Source: Proteobacteria bacterium SPGG2
GTDB taxonomy: Bacteria; Pseudomonadota; Gammaproteobacteria; Acidiferrobacterales; SPGG2
Direction: 5' to 3'
Assembly: GCA_001643475.1 (NCBI GenBank)
Contig: LXTK01000229.1
Location: forward strand, 1 to 13,433
DNA length: 13,433 bases
Positions 1 through 7,620 of the stretch are shown in pieces. A program made the translations under genes and the position numbers. Positions within the stretch are counted from its first letter, which is position 1. Each line of letters begins with the position of its first letter. The notes under the pieces were generated by a model that did not search any database, was not told the origin of the DNA, and saw only the letters and a list, made by a program, of their open reading frames with translations.

Positions 1-352
1 TTGGCCTTGAGGACTCGAGACGACTCCGACAAGAACGCGTCAATGTCATAGAGGTGCTCCACAACGGATCTCGTCACTACGATGTCAAGTGAGGCGGTGC
101 GAAACGGAAGCGGCTTGCCGGCGTCCGCCACGACAGCGTGGTCTATGGCTTGGTTGACTCGAAGCTCGCTCTCCGAAATGTCGAGACCGATGGTCGTGGT
201 CCGCAGCTCCGGCCGCCGGTGGTTCGCGAACGGACTGAGGCGGCCCCCACCGACATCCAACACGACCTGAAACGCCCGAGAATTCATAAGTCGAGCGGCG
301 GTTAGTTCATGTAAATAGAGCAGACTACGGGTGAACTCATCGGGCAGAAGAT
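1..352 (-). CDS. class I SAM-dependent methyltransferase, partial at both ends
   Basis: The minus-strand frame is open from position 449 to the window edge, so the C-terminus is missing. It reads VVLDVGGGRLSPFA (SAM-binding motif I, about 230–275), then TTTIGLDISESEL (acidic residue at the end of strand 2), VVADAGKPLPFRTASLDIVV (motifs II/III) and finally SSRVLKA, the usual helix before the PGG motif. This is a Methyltransf_11-like Rossmann fold; the substrate cannot be told. Helical sequence upstream (DLLPDEFTRSLLYLHELTAARL) also looks like genuine protein, so the first ATG (287–285) is probably too late. There is no ATG, GTG or TTG between that ATG and the upstream stop at 452–450. The codons beyond about 350 are antisense to clear pyrB sequence and are probably not part of this gene. 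It is divergent to pyrB; see the finding on the junction. Confidence 0.75.
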
Positions 353-1339
353 CTTCAATTCGATAGCCACGGTTTACTACACCATTTCCTGACCATTGAA
401 GGTTTAAGTCGACAAACCCTTCTTCAGATTCTCGACACGGCTGAATCGTTTATGTCCGTCGGCGAACGCGAGATCAAAAAAGTGCCGTTGTTACGCGGCA
501 AGACAGTTGTGAACCTATTTTTTGAATCAAGCACACGCACACGTACGACCTTCGAAATAGCTGCCAAACGCCTGTCGGCTGATGTAATCAACGTCGATAC
601 AAGGGTATCTGCCACCAACAAAGGTGAAAGCCTGCTCGATACCATTCGAAATCTAGAAGCCATGCACACCGACCTGTTCGTGATACGCCATAGCAAGAGC
701 GGCGCCGCGTATCTTGTAGCCCAGCACGTACCGCCGCATGTACGGATCATTAACGCCGGCGATGGCAGTCATGCGCATCCGACACAGGCGATGCTAGATA
801 TGTTCACGATTCGGCGCTACAAAGGCTCGTTTGAAAATCTCAAGGTGGCGATTGTCGGCGATATTCTGCATTCGCGTGTCGCACGCTCGCAGACGCATGC
901 GCTAACAACCTTGGGAGTGCCAGAAGTGCGAGTGATTGCCCCGCGGACCCTGCTACCAACAGCGGTAGAACGCTTAGGTGTGCATGCCTATACCGATATG
1001 CGCGCAGGACTTGAAGGTGTCGACGTCATCATTATGTTGCGCTTACAACGTGAGCGCATGCAAGGCGCGCGAATTCCTAGCGAGCAAGAGTTCTTCAACC
1101 TTTACGGGCTCACTGCCGACAAGCTTCGCCTGGCCAATAAAGATGCCATCGTCATGCATCCGGGACCCATGAACCGTGGTCTCGAGATAGATTCGGCGGT
1201 TGCCGATGGGCCGCAGTCGGTAATTCTGCCGCAGGTCACTAACGGTATCGCGGTACGTATGGCGGTGATGGCAATCATCATGGCCGGCAAAGCCAAACTG
1301 GAAAAACCCGAGCAGTCTTCGATCAGGAAACATGCCTAA
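335..1339 (+). CDS. pyrB: aspartate carbamoyltransferase catalytic subunit, start codon missing
   Basis: This enzyme joins carbamoyl phosphate and L-aspartate in the second step of de novo pyrimidine synthesis, in the cytoplasm. The carbamoyl-phosphate loop STRTRTT lies at about 530–550, followed by the NKGES lysine motif, HAHPTQAMLDM (about 770–800) and HPGPMNRG (1157–1180). The first ATG in frame is at 452, which would give 295 aa. That start is too late, because the frame upstream (from 353) reads LQFDSHGLLHHFLTIEGLSR, the conserved N-terminus of Pseudomonas-type PyrB. Between the stop at 332–334 and 452 there is no ATG, GTG or TTG, so the native first few codons are missing or frameshifted. 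Removing one A near 346 would join the frame to a GTG at 331. The gene overlaps pyrC' by one base (TAATG), implying translational coupling. The function call is firm; integrity of the 5' end is not. Confidence 0.93.
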   Translation, partial: THRAEDLQFDSHGLLHHFLTIEGLSRQTLLQILDTAESFMSVGEREIKKVPLLRGKTVVNLFFESSTRTRTTFEIAAKRLSADVINVDTRVSATNKGESLLDTIRNLEAMHTDLFVIRHSKSGAAYLVAQHVPPHVRIINAGDGSHAHPTQAMLDMFTIRRYKGSFENLKVAIVGDILHSRVARSQTHALTTLGVPEVRVIAPRTLLPTAVERLGVHAYTDMRAGLEGVDVIIMLRLQRERMQGARIPSEQEFFNLYGLTADKLRLANKDAIVMHPGPMNRGLEIDSAVADGPQSVILPQVTNGIAVRMAVMAIIMAGKAKLEKPEQSSIRKHA

Positions 1340-2634
1340 TGGGCCTTGCGATCCAAGGTGGCCGCTTCATCGACCCCGCCAATAACGTTGATGGAAAGAG
1401 GGATATTTTTATCAGTGATGATGGTTTCGTGGTAGCGGTCGGAAAGAAGCCTGACAATTTCGAGATTACCAGAACCATAGACGCCGTTGGCAAGGTTGTA
1501 TGTCCGGGCTTGGTCGATCTGCGGGCTCGGCTGCGCGAGCCTGGCCTCGAATACAAAGCGACGATTGAAAGCGAAGCACGGGCGGCCGTCTCAGCCGGCA
1601 TCACAACGTTGTGCTGCCCGCCCGATACTGATCCGGTGATCGATACGCCGGCTATGGCGCAAATGATTCAACATCGGGCCTGGCGTTTTGAACTCGCATT
1701 TATTCATCCTTTGGGCGCACTAACGCGTGGGCTGGAAGGTGAAGCGTTGACCGACATGGAGGCGCTAGCCGAGGCCGGTTGTGTGGGATTTACTAATGCG
1801 CTAAGGCCCATCACAAATACACTGGTCATGCGCCGGGCAATGGAGTATGCGACGAGCTTTGACCTGACGGTTTTTTTGCATTCAGATGATCCATGGTTGC
1901 ACGGCGACGGTTGTGTACATGAAGGTGAAGTCGGTACCAGGTTGGGCCTGCCCGGTATTCCCGAGGCAGCCGAAACCGTTGGCGTTGCCCGAGATTTGGC
2001 GTTGATCGAACAAACCGGGGTGCAGGCCCATTTTTGTCAACTGTCGAGTAGCCGTGCGTTAGATATGGTGGCAGAGGCGCAAAACCGCGGTTTACCGGTT
2101 ACGGCTGACGTCACGGCGCATCATCTGCATCTCACCGAGCACGACATTGGATTCTTTAACACGCAATGCCACGTACTTCCTCCATTGCGGAGTTCGCGCG
2201 ACCGCGAGGCCTTGCGACAGGCGTTAAGAAGTGGCGTGGTCTCCGCCGTCTGTTCCGATCACCAACCCCACGAACCGGATGCCAAGCTTGCACCGTTTAG
2301 TGATTCGGCCCCCGGCATCTCGGGTCTGGAGACCCTGCTGCCATTAGTGTTGAAGCTGGTCGATGAAAAGGTGCTGTCATTAAGCGAAGCCATCGCCAGC
2401 ATCACCTGTCGGCCGGCCGATATCCTTGGTGTCGACAGTGGGCACCTGGACATCGATGCGACCGCCGATATCTGTATCTTCGACCCGGACAGTTGGTGGA
2501 GCTTATCCGAAGATAAGATCGTCAGCCGCGGCTTGAATACACCCTTCTTGGGATGGGAATTCTGTGGTCGCGTGACGCATACCTTGGTGGGTGGACAGGT
2601 AGTTTTCGACCTGGAAAACGGCGGTAAGGCCTAA
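1339..2634 (+). CDS. pyrC': dihydroorotase-like protein, catalytically degenerate PyrC' type
   Basis: This 431-aa protein has the amidohydrolase fold of type I dihydroorotases. Active members carry an HxH zinc motif in PGLxDxHxHLREPG; here the segment is PGLVDLRARLREPG, so both histidines are arginines (R62, R64). The usual His in the CHVS-like segment is also changed (HFCQLSS, Q234). ADVTAHHL (261–262) and the late Asp (CSDHQPH, D307) remain. In Pseudomonas and relatives an inactive PyrC' of this kind is known to form the holoenzyme with PyrB and is needed for transcarbamoylase assembly rather than for dihydroorotase chemistry. The start ATG overlaps the pyrB stop by one base, as expected for such a subunit pair. 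A separate active pyrC should lie elsewhere in the genome. The inactive state is inferred from the lost ligands. Confidence 0.9.
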   Translation: MGLAIQGGRFIDPANNVDGKRDIFISDDGFVVAVGKKPDNFEITRTIDAVGKVVCPGLVDLRARLREPGLEYKATIESEARAAVSAGITTLCCPPDTDPVIDTPAMAQMIQHRAWRFELAFIHPLGALTRGLEGEALTDMEALAEAGCVGFTNALRPITNTLVMRRAMEYATSFDLTVFLHSDDPWLHGDGCVHEGEVGTRLGLPGIPEAAETVGVARDLALIEQTGVQAHFCQLSSSRALDMVAEAQNRGLPVTADVTAHHLHLTEHDIGFFNTQCHVLPPLRSSRDREALRQALRSGVVSAVCSDHQPHEPDAKLAPFSDSAPGISGLETLLPLVLKLVDEKVLSLSEAIASITCRPADILGVDSGHLDIDATADICIFDPDSWWSLSEDKIVSRGLNTPFLGWEFCGRVTHTLVGGQVVFDLENGGKA

Positions 2635-2645
2635 GGCCATATTTG

Positions 2646-2662
2646 TGTCGGCTACGCCGACA
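2646..2662. other. hairpin just after pyrC'
   Basis: A perfect 7-bp inverted repeat, TGTCGGC–TAC–GCCGACA, begins 11 nt after the pyrC' stop. It could end or stabilise the pyrBC' transcript, but no run of T follows it, so it is not a canonical Rho-independent terminator. Confidence 0.4.
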
Positions 2663-2684
2663 ACATACTAACGGAGTGCCGGCT

Positions 2685-2804
2685 CGGCAACCGCTCCGGC
2701 AACTGCTCCTGCGTTGCTCTCGACCGCTGTTCCCGACGCGGTCTACCTTCTCCTTCCCTGGAGTCGTAACTTCCAGCATCCCTGCCGGTCGCCTGCGTTG
2801 CTCT
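2685..2804. repeat. short degenerate tandem repeats (12-nt unit) with a distant copy
   Basis: CGGCAACCGCTC (2685–2696) is followed directly by CGGCAACTGCTC (2697–2708) and a weaker third unit, CTGCGTTGCTC (2709–2719). CCTGCGTTGCTCT recurs exactly at 2708–2720 and 2792–2804. The sequence CATCCCTGC also occurs twice nearby. Weak frames run through this stretch on both strands, but their composition (rich in R, G and C) and the lack of recognisable domains argue against coding. Confidence 0.55.
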
Positions 2805-2836
2805 AGCTCCTGCATCCCTGCAGTTGTCCTCCATCT

Positions 2837-3057
2837 GACCGCCAGGGATGGTGGAAATGCAAACGGATTGTAGGAACAATCCTAGCCATGGAGTCGTGTG
2901 CTTCGCGGCACCTGCACGTCCAGGTGCAATGGAGGAAATGCAAAGGGATTGTGGGCCGCTTCTGCGCTTCCTTGCGTCCGCGGCATTAGTGTGTCTGACC
3001 TCCAGGAACGGAGGAAATGCAGAGGGATTGTAGGAACAATCCCCGCCATGCACGTCA
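2837..3057. repeat. three ~80-nt repeat units with internal hairpins
   Basis: A core resembling GGAGGAAATGCAAAGGGATTGT occurs three times, with its GGAAATGC starting at 2853, 2934 and 3013 (spacings 81 and 79 nt). In the first and third units it continues into a hairpin: GGATTGT-AGGA-ACAATCC (2865–2882) and GGGATTGT-AGGA-ACAATCCC (3024–3043). In the second unit the right arm is lost. The first and third units are also similar outside the core (CTGACC…CCAGG before, GCCATG after). Between the first two cores lies another 7-bp hairpin, GCACCTG-CACGTC-CAGGTGC (2908–2927). This looks like a dispersed intergenic repeat family present as a local cluster; I cannot name the family. Confidence 0.75.
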
Positions 3058-3081
3058 GAACAATCCCTGCCATGCACGTCA
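3034..3081. repeat. 24-nt direct tandem repeat, two copies
   Basis: Positions 3034–3057 and 3058–3081 are adjacent 24-nt copies that differ at a single base (C or T at the 11th position). Each begins GAACAATCCC and ends GCCATGCACGTCA. The first copy shares its left part with the right arm of the hairpin at 3024–3043, so the duplication appears to have grown from the end of the third 80-nt unit. Confidence 0.85.
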
Positions 3082-3318
3082 CCGTAGGCGACAATCATTT
3101 TGACCGGGGCGCCGGCCCGGCGAAAGGCGCAAAAAAGACTTACGGTTCACGCCTTACCGCGGCAAACCCGACAAATTGCTTCGTCCTGAGGCCCGCTAGC
3201 GTCTAACTGGGTGAAAAACAACAAAACTGGTCTTGCCTCACCTTATCAGGAAGTTTACCTTACATTGACATCGATTACGCAGCGGGGCTCCAGAATTGAA
3301 ACCGCGGGGGGTATTAGA

Positions 3319-3417
3319 ATGAAATTCTTGCTAAAGGATAAGAGGAAGTTCAACTGGGTGGTGCTGATGCTGCTTGGCATGATTATGATAATCGGCGCGG
3401 TAGTCTTCTTACTTTAG
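3319..3417 (+). CDS. possible very small single-pass membrane protein (32 aa)
   Basis: The ATG at 3319 opens a 32-codon frame with a basic start (MKFLLKDKRKFNW, net positive) and then one unbroken hydrophobic stretch (VVLMLLGMIMIIGAVVFLL) to the stop at 3415–3417. This is the shape of a small inner-membrane protein with a cytoplasmic N-terminus. A G-rich run (GCGGGGGG) lies about 10 nt upstream and is a poor Shine–Dalgarno. The same frame can be extended back to a GTG at 3211 (68 aa), but that part looks unstructured and has no ribosome site. No family was recognised. Real coding is plausible but unproven. Confidence 0.4.
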   Translation: MKFLLKDKRKFNWVVLMLLGMIMIIGAVVFLL

Positions 3418-4097
3418 ACGCCAAAGCGGGCAGGTGACACACCCTAGTCGGGGGCAGGTGTTGTTCGGGTTAGATAAGGAACGTTCTTAGCACTACCCTT
3501 CTCTGAGCACCATAGCTCATATTGCTTTTTCTTGGAATGCTCATTCGTGACTGGTCTGTCATGAATGCCGTCAAGTCCTGCAGTACCCTCACGCCTCTAG
3601 TCCTGGCCCATGCCGTCTTTGCCGCTGCATTTGCCGGATGACAGCGTAGCCGTTACCGCAATCTGATGAATAAATGTCGCTAAGAACTGGTTGCTGGATC
3701 CGCCCATTATGACATCGGCAGAGGCTAGTATGACTGCAGCCAATCGTGACTCCATGTAGAAGCTCGTCGGAACGTGCTAGTCGTGCACCGACATAACCTG
3801 CGAGACTCAAAACTTCAGCTCAACGATCACGACCCTAGGATAGGGAGGGGTTGGCTTAATCGCGCGCACGCTGCCACCACACCGAAGTCCCGTCCAACCG
3901 AAAACGCCGGCAGAAAGCCGCCCTAGGCGCACCCGGGGTACCCCGCCCCCAGATAACTTGGCTTGGTCTTTGCATGCCTCTACAGCTATTTTCTTCGTAT
4001 TGGCCGCAACCGTAGAACTGCTCAACACCAGTCGGATTCGCGTTGGCGCTGGGCGCAGTCCAGGTGGGTGCCAGCCGTCGAGACAGGGTGTGTAGCA
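3418..4097. other. gene-poor stretch upstream of the kinase
   Basis: I see no convincing gene in this 680-base stretch. A 21-codon frame at 3563–3628 (MNAVKSCSTLTPLVLAHAVF, then AAAFAG and a stop) resembles a signal peptide that ends abruptly. The nonamer GGGCAGGTG appears twice near 3430 and 3455. A 10-bp palindrome GGGGTACCCC lies near 3935. The kinase frame extends back to 3963, but its first 45 codons do not resemble protein. A promoter for the kinase is expected here; no convincing −35/−10 pair was found. Confidence 0.4.
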
Positions 4098-6866
4098 ATG
4101 AAGCACAAAAAGCCGGCAATCGCAGGCTACCCAGGGCCGGATGGGTCAACGGGGCAGGGGTATATCCAGCAAGATTGCCCCGCTACCGGCTGTGAGGAAT
4201 CTGACCTACGCCAAGGACCCAGCCAGCGCAAAGAAGACGAACAATACGCCGCACTGAAGGCAAAGCTCAAATCAATCCAAGCTTTGATAGAAACCGTGGC
4301 GCGGAAGGTCAGCGTATCGGCAAGGGGTATTGTAAAAACAGGTTTCTGGAAAACAACCTGGTTCATTGGGCTGGCGGTTACCCTGTGCTTTGTCCTCGCT
4401 ACAGACACGGATCCACTACGTCGCCTCGAGTGGAAGGCTTATGACCTGGGCATGCGATCTTCCTCCGTACGTCCCGCCAATGAAAAGGTCGTGGTGATTG
4501 CGATAGACGACGCCTCACTTGACAAGTTTGGGCCATGGCCATGGTCACGCGACATCCTTGCCGAGGTCAACACCCGTCTGGCAGCTGCACGCCCGGCAGT
4601 TATCGGCTACACGCTTTCTTTTGAGTTACCCCACAACCAACGTGGGCTTACCGTTCTGCGAGAACTACGTAAAACCCACAGGAAGGCGCTTGGTAAAAGA
4701 GCAAGCTTGCTGCTTCGGAAGGTGGTGACGCGGCTGGACACCGATAAAAGCTTAGCAGCGAGCTTCAAAAGAGCAGGCAATGTGGTGCTCGCCATCCCAT
4801 ACCACTCCGTGGACAAACCAACTTCTTCCGTGCCCGACTTGCCAAAGTCGCTGCGCACACATTTCTTGGACGACGTTAGGGGTCGCACAGATACATCTCT
4901 TAATGACTGGCTGAGATTCATGCATCCCAATCGCGAATTTGTCGTCGACGAGCTGTATACGCCGCTCTCCGTAATCGGGCGCTCGGCCATCGGGCTAAGC
5001 CTAGGGACGGAGCACCTGCAATCGCACGATAGCGTAAAAACTATGCCTCTGGTTCTGTCGTATGGTGACCAATATCTTCCTTCGTTTCCTTTGCTCATGA
5101 CCGCCCACAGCTTGGGGTTGAGGCGCACCGATATTCAAGTAGAGTTGGCCAATAGCGTGAAGCTAGGCGAAAACCCCATTGCTGTCGATTCGAGCTTGCA
5201 GGCCTATCCTTTCTTTTACAAGACACGGGACGGCGAGTCCCCGTTCAAGGTGTTTTCCTTTGCTGACGTGAGGCAAAAGAAAATCGCACCGACTGCTTTT
5301 CGCAATAAAACCGTTCTGATTGGTTTCACCGCGCCGCGGCTAGCGCGACCCGTGCAAACACCGATCGGAGAGCCAATGGCGCCAGTGATGGTGATGGCAC
5401 ATACCATATCGAACCTGTTAAACGGTGACCTGTATCGCGTGCCGAAGTGGGGTACTTTAGCGCGGCTCGCCGGTTTTATGGTTGTGGCTTTTTATCTTAT
5501 GTTCGTGCTAACCCGATTCCGGATCAGCACCGGCCTGGCACTCACTGCCTTGTTGCTGATCGCGCTCCTCAATGTGGAGTTCATCTTGATGACGTCGAAA
5601 TCCATCTGGGTACCGTTGATGGTCCCAGCCGTGGCGCTCGTGTTCGGGCAATTGGTACTGGCTCGTAAACGGTTTGTGGACGACTCATTGCACCATTACA
5701 AGATGCAGTTGTCCGAAACCGACCGCATGCTGGGCCAGTTGTTCCAGTCGCAGGGAAGGCTCGACATGGCGTTTACAAAGTTTCGCCAGTGCATAGCAGA
5801 TGACAGTTTGCTGGAACAGTTATATAGCTTGGGTCTGGATTACGAGCGCAAACGGCAATACAACAAAGCCGCCGAAGCCTTCCGGTACATAAAGACACAT
5901 ACCCCTCAGTTCCGTGACTGTGATGAGCACATACAACGCAACAGTGAATTGGATAACGTTTTGGTTTCGGGCAGGGATAGTAGCAAGAGCGCCGCCGCAA
6001 CGTTGGTTCTTAGTGATGGCGATATCCAGAAACCGATGCTGGGTCGCTACCAGTTGGAAAAAGAATTGGGCAAAGGGGAGATGGGCACGGTTTACCTGGG
6101 CACCGACCCGAAGATCGGGCGGACGGTTGCCATTAAAACGATGGAGCTATGGCAGGGGTTTGAGGGCGAACAGTTGGAGGAGATAAAGCAGCGCTTCTTC
6201 CGTGAGGCAGAAACCGTCGGTCGCCTTAATCATCCCAATATCGTGACTGTCTACGATGTGGGTGAGGAACAAGACCTCGCCTACATCGCCATGGACTATT
6301 TACAGGGTAAGGACTTGTCGGCCTATTGTAAGCCCGACAGTTTGCTGCCCATAGCTAGCATACTCGAGATTGCCATACAGGTGGCCGAGGCGCTGGAATA
6401 CGCACATGGCCAAAACGTCGTGCACCGCGACATCAAGCCTGCCAATATTATTTATGACCGTAGAGGAAAGACGGCTGCCACCATAACGGATTTCGGCGTC
6501 GCCTGCTTGACCGATAACAGCAAAACCAAGACGGGCACTATCCTAGGATCGCCATCTTACATGTCGCCCGAGCAGCTGGCCGGCAAAAAAGTGGACGGGC
6601 GCTCGGATCTGTTCTCCCTCGGCGTGACTTTGTATGAGCTGTTGACAGGGGAGTTGCCTTTTTCCGGCGACTCGCTCTCCAGCCTCGTGTACCAGATTGT
6701 CAACGAAAAGCATCCGGATGTGCGTAAGCGTCGATCCGATCTGCCGTCGTGTGTGAGTTCGATCATCAATAGGGCACTGTATAAGGACGTAGAAAAGCGT
6801 TACCAGAGCGGCGAGCAGATGGCCAAGTCTATACGACGCTGTCGCAAACAAGTTGAAGAAGTATAA
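4098..6866 (+). CDS. CHASE2–TPR–serine/threonine protein kinase, membrane-bound
   Basis: With the ATG at 4098 the protein has 922 aa. A first membrane segment (about 87–102) leads into an extracytoplasmic CHASE2 sensor domain (about 105–450; VVVIAIDDASLDKFGPWPW is typical). Three membrane helices follow (about 453–472, 476–498, 503–522). A short helical, TPR-like region (about 545–600) comes next, and then a C-terminal Hanks-type kinase (about 650–920). Kinase motifs are intact: GKGEMGTV loop (658–665), VAIK with K680, E703 in the αC helix, HRD (776–778) with K780 and N783, DFG (798–800), SPE (823–825) and D837. It should sense a periplasmic signal and phosphorylate Ser/Thr on cytoplasmic proteins. 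The frame runs back to a start at 3963, but those extra residues lack protein-like character. No phosphatase or FHA partner lies nearby, so the target is unknown. Confidence 0.92.
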   Translation: MKHKKPAIAGYPGPDGSTGQGYIQQDCPATGCEESDLRQGPSQRKEDEQYAALKAKLKSIQALIETVARKVSVSARGIVKTGFWKTTWFIGLAVTLCFVLATDTDPLRRLEWKAYDLGMRSSSVRPANEKVVVIAIDDASLDKFGPWPWSRDILAEVNTRLAAARPAVIGYTLSFELPHNQRGLTVLRELRKTHRKALGKRASLLLRKVVTRLDTDKSLAASFKRAGNVVLAIPYHSVDKPTSSVPDLPKSLRTHFLDDVRGRTDTSLNDWLRFMHPNREFVVDELYTPLSVIGRSAIGLSLGTEHLQSHDSVKTMPLVLSYGDQYLPSFPLLMTAHSLGLRRTDIQVELANSVKLGENPIAVDSSLQAYPFFYKTRDGESPFKVFSFADVRQKKIAPTAFRNKTVLIGFTAPRLARPVQTPIGEPMAPVMVMAHTISNLLNGDLYRVPKWGTLARLAGFMVVAFYLMFVLTRFRISTGLALTALLLIALLNVEFILMTSKSIWVPLMVPAVALVFGQLVLARKRFVDDSLHHYKMQLSETDRMLGQLFQSQGRLDMAFTKFRQCIADDSLLEQLYSLGLDYERKRQYNKAAEAFRYIKTHTPQFRDCDEHIQRNSELDNVLVSGRDSSKSAAATLVLSDGDIQKPMLGRYQLEKELGKGEMGTVYLGTDPKIGRTVAIKTMELWQGFEGEQLEEIKQRFFREAETVGRLNHPNIVTVYDVGEEQDLAYIAMDYLQGKDLSAYCKPDSLLPIASILEIAIQVAEALEYAHGQNVVHRDIKPANIIYDRRGKTAATITDFGVACLTDNSKTKTGTILGSPSYMSPEQLAGKKVDGRSDLFSLGVTLYELLTGELPFSGDSLSSLVYQIVNEKHPDVRKRRSDLPSCVSSIINRALYKDVEKRYQSGEQMAKSIRRCRKQVEEV

Positions 6867-6959
6867 GTATTGGCGAAAAGATCGGGTCGCTTAGGGGAGA
6901 GATGCAAGAGGTCATCCCTCAGGATGTCCAGTAGCATTTCGCGCCGATCAATGATTGCA

Positions 6960-7412
6960 CTACTCGGTCACACGGCGCCACACCGAAGAACCGCCAAACC
7001 AAGAAAATCCGATATAGCCTCGTACTTTTAGCGCACCGTTCTTCGTCAATCGTAGATTGCTGCGGTAGGTCTTGCCGTTACGTGGATTGTATATCCGGCC
7101 ATTACGCCATATGCGCTCTTCGAAAAGGAAATTGGTCATAAGCTCTAACCCAATCAAGGGACGGTTACGTAGTGACGCATCCGGGTTGTTCCGGTCTACG
7201 CGTGGCTGGCCGGCTGTACCATCAACTTCTCGCAGTTCATAGTTCGGTTTCTTCAGCCCCGCAATCCGACCGAAGTAAAGTTTGCCTTTCTTGTATATTT
7301 CTATGTGAGAATCACCGCCGACGGTAATCCAAAGGCCGATGATGTCATCCGCATCTTGTGCGAACGCTGCCGCAGCAAGGGCGGCATATGAAACGCAGAC
7401 GAACACCCACAT
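6960..7412 (-). CDS. DUF2147 family secreted protein
   Basis: The protein has 150 aa. A hydrophobic N-terminus ending AALAAAAFAQ-DADD suggests a signal peptide cut after about residue 19. The mature part matches the DUF2147 pattern: GLW near the start, IEIYKKGKLYFGRI, then RPLIGLELM, GRIYNPRNGKTYRSNLRL and finally LKVRGYIGFSWFGGSSVWRRV. The family is small, periplasmic or secreted, and without an established biochemical role. The ATG at 7412 gives an N-region with no positive charge. The in-frame codons just upstream encode ATKKL, which would make a more normal signal peptide, but no usable start codon precedes them before the stop. The gene converges with the kinase, 93 bp away, and no clear terminator was seen between them. 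Confidence 0.85.
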   Translation of the reverse strand: MWVFVCVSYAALAAAAFAQDADDIIGLWITVGGDSHIEIYKKGKLYFGRIAGLKKPNYELREVDGTAGQPRVDRNNPDASLRNRPLIGLELMTNFLFEERIWRNGRIYNPRNGKTYRSNLRLTKNGALKVRGYIGFSWFGGSSVWRRVTE

Positions 7413-7473
7413 CAGCTTTTTCGTTGCGGCAACTCTATTTGTTCAGTTTTGTATCGATAGTTGTCCTTATAAC

Positions 7474-7527
7474 CCGAATGTTCGGTGCCAAGCCAGCATG
7501 CTGATGGATTTCGGAATCCATCAGCAT
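7474..7527. other. two adjacent hairpins, one with a perfect 13-bp stem
   Basis: Positions 7498–7510 (ATGCTGATGGATT) and 7515–7527 are perfect reverse complements around a TCGG tetraloop. Just to the left, CCGAA-TG-TTCGG (7474–7485) forms a second small hairpin. They lie in the 208-bp gap between the 258-aa gene and DUF2147, both on the minus strand. No T-run follows on either strand. They may be a 5'-UTR element of DUF2147, a transcript-end structure for the upstream gene, or a protein-binding palindrome. Confidence 0.6.
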
Positions 7528-7620
7528 TCAGCAATAAATCAGTGCATTCGAACGGCAGGATATGTGCATAGGCGTCGGGACATTCCGCTCGATTCCGGAG
7601 GCTCGTCCGGCGCCGTGAAA

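Noticed and set aside
2652..3098. 148-codon minus-strand frame with internal 8-aa repeats
   Set aside because: The repeated peptides are translations of the DNA repeats (24-nt and ~80-nt units). There is no ribosome site or recognisable fold.
3090..3140. GC-rich inverted sequence followed by AAAAAA as a terminator
   Set aside because: The run is A on the plus strand, and on the minus strand the T-run precedes rather than follows the stem, so neither strand has a terminator layout.
3589..3810. 73-codon minus-strand frame
   Set aside because: No ribosome site, no domain or membrane pattern, and composition like random translation of non-coding DNA.
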